This document shows, piece after piece, positions 61,467-64,000 of a stretch of DNA of 64,000 nt (position 1 is its first letter; every line of letters starts with the position of its first letter). The notes below the pieces were generated by a model, which was not told where the DNA came from, did not search any database, and worked only from the letters and a program-made list of their open reading frames with translations. The translations under genes were made by a program, and so were the position numbers. Source of the DNA: Arcobacter vandammei (lineage in GTDB: Bacteria; Campylobacterota; Campylobacteria; Campylobacterales; Arcobacteraceae). Location: the NCBI RefSeq assembly GCF_016106035.1, contig NZ_JADKPZ010000002.1, positions 120,056 through 184,055 on the forward strand, written 5' to 3'.

Positions 61467-61748
61467 ATGATACCAAGAGGATTTTTCTATAAATATATGT
61501 TTTTATTTCTTATATACTTTTTACATGGTAAATTAATATTATGGATATTTATATTTTATGTAACAACTGCAGTTTATTTTAAAGTTAATGATGGAACATT
61601 TTTTATGAATTTTATAATTATATTTCTACTTTTAGTAGCTATTCAAATTTTTATGAAAGATAATTTAAATAAAGAGCTATATAGATATAAAAAATATTTA
61701 GTGCTAAAAAGAAAAAGAGCCAATAGGAGTAAAAATGAAAAAAACTAA
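61467..61748 (+). CDS. Small basic membrane protein
   Basis: The protein (93 residues from ATG 61467 behind AAAGGAGTAGAAAT) has two to three hydrophobic helices and a strongly basic C-terminal tail (KRKRANRSKNEK). It is the fourth gene of the small-membrane-protein run. No known family. Confidence 0.6.
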   Translation: MIPRGFFYKYMFLFLIYFLHGKLILWIFIFYVTTAVYFKVNDGTFFMNFIIIFLLLVAIQIFMKDNLNKELYRYKKYLVLKRKRANRSKNEKN

Positions 61749-61799
61749 AATAATAATCTCAAAATTTGATTGATAAATTTATTATACGAAGGATAAAAT

Positions 61800-61991
61800 T
61801 TGAAAAACTATTTAATAATCATACTTTTTACAATACTTCCATCAATAATACTATTTGTTAGTAATAGTAATATAAAAGATGTAAGAGAAGCTGCAATATT
61901 TTTATTTATTTCAGGAGTAGGTTTAATATTTTTATTTTACAGAAAAGATAAAGATGAAAGAGTGATGAAGTTTATAAATGATTTTTTTTAA
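61800..61991 (+). CDS. 63-residue two-helix membrane protein
   Basis: The protein starts at TTG 61800 behind AAGGATAAAA and has two hydrophobic helices (about 3-20 and 30-46) with a short charged tail. Its closeness to the other small membrane genes suggests a shared origin. It converges on the small XRE gene at 62004. Confidence 0.5.
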   Translation: MKNYLIIILFTILPSIILFVSNSNIKDVREAAIFLFISGVGLIFLFYRKDKDERVMKFINDFF

Positions 61992-62003
61992 TTGTAAATA
62001 TTT

Positions 62004-62261
62004 TTATTTAAAAAATTCTTCTATATTTTCATCTAAAACATAAGATATACTTGCTAAATGTTCTAATGAAAAATGCTGTTTTTTGTAGTAAATTTCTGCA
62101 CCACTTAAAAGTGAAGTAGATTTATGTCCCATTAATTGGCTTAGCTTGAGTTGAGAAAGTTTATGTTTCTTTCTCATTTTAGCAACATTTTTTCCAATAT
62201 TTTTATAGAAGTTTTCTTTTTGTTCTTCTGTGAAATCTTCTATATTTTTAAATTCTTTCAT
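62004..62261 (-). CDS. XRE-family HTH regulator
   Basis: The 85-residue protein has a helix-turn-helix in residues 25-60 (MRKKHKLSQLKLSQLMGHKS) with helical ends. It is divergent from a lipoprotein gene, and three related repeats lie in the shared upstream region, which suggests it represses itself and the lipoprotein operon. Confidence 0.82.
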   Translation of the reverse strand: MKEFKNIEDFTEEQKENFYKNIGKNVAKMRKKHKLSQLKLSQLMGHKSTSLLSGAEIYYKKQHFSLEHLASISYVLDENIEEFFK

Positions 62262-62270
62262 TATTTTATT

Positions 62271-62376
62271 ACTCTCTATTATTACAGAGTGATAATAATT
62301 TATTAAAATCTTTTTATCAATCCGTAATTACGGGTTAATATAAGATTTAATTTTATATAATAACCTGTAATAACAG
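62271..62376. promoter_or_regulatory. Three operator-like inverted repeats upstream of the XRE and lipoprotein genes
   Basis: Repeats occur at 62271-62290 (ACTCT...AGAGT with ATTACAG inside), 62322-62333 (CCGTAATTACGG, a perfect palindrome) and 62365-62376 (CTGT-AATA-ACAG). They share a CNGTAAT core and lie about 45 bp apart. A plus-strand TATAAT (62356-62361) lies directly before the third, so binding there would block the lipoprotein promoter. Confidence 0.6.
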
Positions 62377-62411
62377 ATTATTTTGTTATAAATTTGATTA
62401 TAAGGGATAAA

Positions 62412-62963
62412 ATGAAGAAAGTTTTATTATTAAGTTCAAGCGTTGCATTGGCAACATTACTTTTTACAGGTTGTGGAATAAAAACAACAGAATATAATGT
62501 TTCAGCAGATAATGTTCAAACATTAAGAAATTATCAAGATGTAAAACTTGGTGTTTCAGAGTTTACAGCAAAAAATCAAGGTGAAAGTAGCGTTATGTGC
62601 CGATTGGCTGAAACAATAACAACTCCAAAAGGTGAACCATTTTCAGAATATATAAAAGATGCTTTGATTAGTGAACTTAAAATGGCTGGAAATTATGATG
62701 CAAACTCAGATTTAAAAATAAGTGGGAACTTAAATGAAATCTATGGAAGTTCAACAATTGGAAATGCTTACTGGGAGGTAAATGTAACTATTACTTCATC
62801 AAATGGTAAATCATTAACAGTAAATACAAAAAGAGATTATCCATCAGCATTTGTAGCTTATACAGCTTGTAATAATATGGGAACATCTTTTGCACCAACA
62901 ATTAAACAACTAATTAGCGATATTGTAAATCATAAAGATTTTGCAACTTTATTAAATAAGTAG
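62412..62963 (+). CDS. Lipoprotein of unknown function
   Basis: The protein (183 residues from ATG 62412 behind AAGGGATAAA) has a lipoprotein signal peptide with lipobox LFTGC. The mature part has a strand/helix pattern (LGVSEFTA, ISGNLNEIYGSS, YWEVNVTITSSNG) like YajG or LptE-type small lipoproteins. It carries two further cysteines (VMCRL, YTACNN). It heads a run of small lipoprotein and membrane genes. The role is unknown. Confidence 0.75.
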   Translation: MKKVLLLSSSVALATLLFTGCGIKTTEYNVSADNVQTLRNYQDVKLGVSEFTAKNQGESSVMCRLAETITTPKGEPFSEYIKDALISELKMAGNYDANSDLKISGNLNEIYGSSTIGNAYWEVNVTITSSNGKSLTVNTKRDYPSAFVAYTACNNMGTSFAPTIKQLISDIVNHKDFATLLNK

Positions 62964-62969
62964 ATTATT

Positions 62970-63239
62970 ATGAAAAATATAAAAATATTAGTATCAACAA
63001 TATTAGTAGGAGCAGCTTTTATTGGCTGCTCTTCTACACCAGATGAAAAAACTGTAAAAAACATTGCAGTTCAATATAATATTACATCGGCACAAGAATC
63101 TGATATAAAAATTGTTAAATCTTTTGAAAAAGATGGAAAAATAGTATATATTTTACAAATTAAAGGAATGATTTGTGAAATGCCTATGATTGAAATAGAC
63201 AAACAGTGGAATGCTACTGGTATAAAATGTGGTGGCTAA
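62970..63239 (+). CDS. Small lipoprotein
   Basis: The 89-residue protein has a signal peptide with lipobox AFIGC and a short mature part with two cysteines (GMICEMP, GIKCGG) that may form a disulfide. It starts 6 bp after the previous lipoprotein gene and probably shares its transcript. Family unknown. Confidence 0.72.
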   Translation: MKNIKILVSTILVGAAFIGCSSTPDEKTVKNIAVQYNITSAQESDIKIVKSFEKDGKIVYILQIKGMICEMPMIEIDKQWNATGIKCGG

Positions 63240-63276
63240 TCAAGTCTTAATTAAAAAATATTAAATAAGGAAAAAT

Positions 63277-63489
63277 ATGGGAATGCCTTCTGGAATTGAT
63301 TTGCTGATTATGGTGATTTTTATGATTATGCCAATAGTTATTCTAATTAATGTAATTGCTAGTGAATTTAAAGATAGTACAAATAAACTTATTTGGATAA
63401 TAGTAATTTTGGTTTTATATCCTATTGGATGGATTTTATATCTAATTTTTGGAAGAAAACATAAAATTAAAAAAGGTGAGCTTAAATAA
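63277..63489 (+). CDS. PLDc_N-type small membrane protein
   Basis: The 70-residue protein has two hydrophobic helices (about 8-27 and 38-58) with the segment LIWIIVILVLYPIGWILYLI, typical of PLDc_N domains found alone or before phospholipase D proteins and in immunity-like small proteins. It lies 37 bp after the lipoprotein gene behind AAGGAAAAAT. No phospholipase domain follows here. Confidence 0.75.
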   Translation: MGMPSGIDLLIMVIFMIMPIVILINVIASEFKDSTNKLIWIIVILVLYPIGWILYLIFGRKHKIKKGELK

Positions 63490-63514
63490 TTTAAGTTCAA
63501 TAAGGAAACATAAA

Positions 63515-63622
63515 ATGCAGAAATTCGGAATTTTAATACTTTTTGCTGTAACACTTTTATTTACAGCTTGTTCATAAAAATTAGAAAACAACTTAAAAAA
63601 TTAGTTGAAGCTTTAAGATAAA
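63515..63622 (+). pseudogene. Small lipoprotein gene with in-frame stop
   Basis: The frame reads MQKFGILILFAVTLLFTACS and stops at TAA 63575. If read through, it continues KLENNLKKLVEALR to the stop at 63620. The first part is a complete lipoprotein signal with lipobox, so a single C-to-T change (CAA to TAA) right after it is the simplest explanation. It could also be a real 20-residue product, which would leave only CS after cleavage. Confidence 0.55.
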
Positions 63623-63684
63623 TGAGAATAAAAAAACTAAGAGATTTAATACAAAGTTATGGTTTATTAGAAGGTAAAAGATGA
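63622..63684 (+). CDS. Possible 20-residue leader upstream of the cold-shock gene
   Basis: ATG at 63622 shares its first base with the preceding stop and the TGA at 63682 overlaps the next ATG, so it sits in a chain of overlapping frames. It reads MRIKKLRDLIQSYGLLEGKR, a basic helical peptide. It may be a short coupling peptide or a leftover of a larger gene. Confidence 0.35.
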   Translation: MRIKKLRDLIQSYGLLEGKR

Positions 63685-64000
63685 TAGGTACAGTAACATC
63701 TTATTTGGCTGAAAAAAACTATGGCTTTATTAAAGGTGAAGATGGAAAAGATTATTTTTTTCATGATTCATCTTTAAAAGATAAAAAAGATATTGATAAA
63801 TTGTGTGAAGATTTAATTTTAAAATTTGAACAAAAAGCTACTCCAAAAGGTTATAGTGCAGTAAATATAAGCTTACTGGATAATAATATAACTTTGAAAT
63901 ACAATGTTCCAGATACAGTTTATATTAGTAAAAAAGATGAAATTAAAGGTTGGGAAGTTATTGAAGAATCAGATTGGATAATAACAGGAACTTCAAGAGA
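63681..64000 (+). CDS. Cold-shock-domain protein, 5' part (runs off window)
   Basis: The frame is open from ATG 63681 (behind AAGGTAAAAG) to the window end. It reads MIGTVTSYLAEKNYGFIKGE and on, matching the RNA-binding strands of cold-shock proteins (GxVxxY...YGFIxGEDGKDYFFHDSSL). The first RNP motif is recognisable; the lysine-rich part after residue 70 does not belong to the CSD and continues past the window. An RNA-binding role is inferred. It is the last gene in view and lies in the accessory region. Confidence 0.8.
   Translation, partial: MIGTVTSYLAEKNYGFIKGEDGKDYFFHDSSLKDKKDIDKLCEDLILKFEQKATPKGYSAVNISLLDNNITLKYNVPDTVYISKKDEIKGWEVIEESDWIITGTSR

Noticed and set aside
57533..64000. Complete prophage
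   Set aside because: No terminase, capsid, tail or lysis gene is visible; the content only shows regulators and small membrane/lipoproteins.

Overview
The window looks like the chromosome of an Arcobacter/Aliarcobacter-type member of the Campylobacterota. The DNA is very AT-rich. It carries the Campylobacterota-specific run lysC-hobA-holB-folP, where HobA is a DnaA-binding initiation factor, a single XerH-type recombinase, a RibBA whose C-terminal half has lost its zinc cysteines, and several TTG starts. This placement is from family knowledge and reading by eye; no database search was run.

Layout. 1-3921: an accessory locus with the 3' end of an RTX protein gene, two small two-helix membrane proteins, a 28-codon gene fragment, and a second, truncated RTX/LysM gene whose tail copies the first gene with a 204-bp in-frame deletion. 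4019-8394: trpD, tsaE, lptB, ribBA and xerH, with a perfect 13-bp inverted repeat between the last two. 8391-15480 (minus): a seven-gene, overlap-coupled operon (ketosynthase III, NAD-dependent reductase, metallo-beta-lactamase-fold hydrolase, PaaK-like adenylating enzyme, ATP-grasp ligase, GNAT-like protein, Rieske oxygenase). It reads as an uncharacterised biosynthetic pathway and is the best candidate here for an undescribed system. 15501-43415: mostly housekeeping genes (M3 peptidase, prmC, hemW, rppH, lysC-hobA-holB-folP, a tRNA-Glu, a YrdC-like gene, carB, nhaA, xseB, metX, a YeeE/YedE sulfur transporter, ftsA-ftsZ, a PpiD-like chaperone, recD2, aat), followed by a membrane protein/DsrE-like/anchored-protein trio.

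43398-45440 is a small variable spot with a decayed toxin-antitoxin pair, a protein with a GIY-YIG-like motif and a membrane protein. 45445-57396 returns to core genes: NfeD/SPFH pair, a copper-type TonB receptor, a two-component system, a Na/Pi cotransporter, trmL, purU, malic enzyme, pgeF, a methyltransferase and aroE.

From about 57.5 kb to the window end the content is accessory: short HTH regulators with clear operator-like repeats, a replication-type winged-helix protein, small membrane proteins, lipoproteins (one broken by a nonsense codon) and a cold-shock-domain protein that runs off the end. No integrase, phage structural gene or conjugation gene is visible, so the kind of element and its right boundary are unknown.
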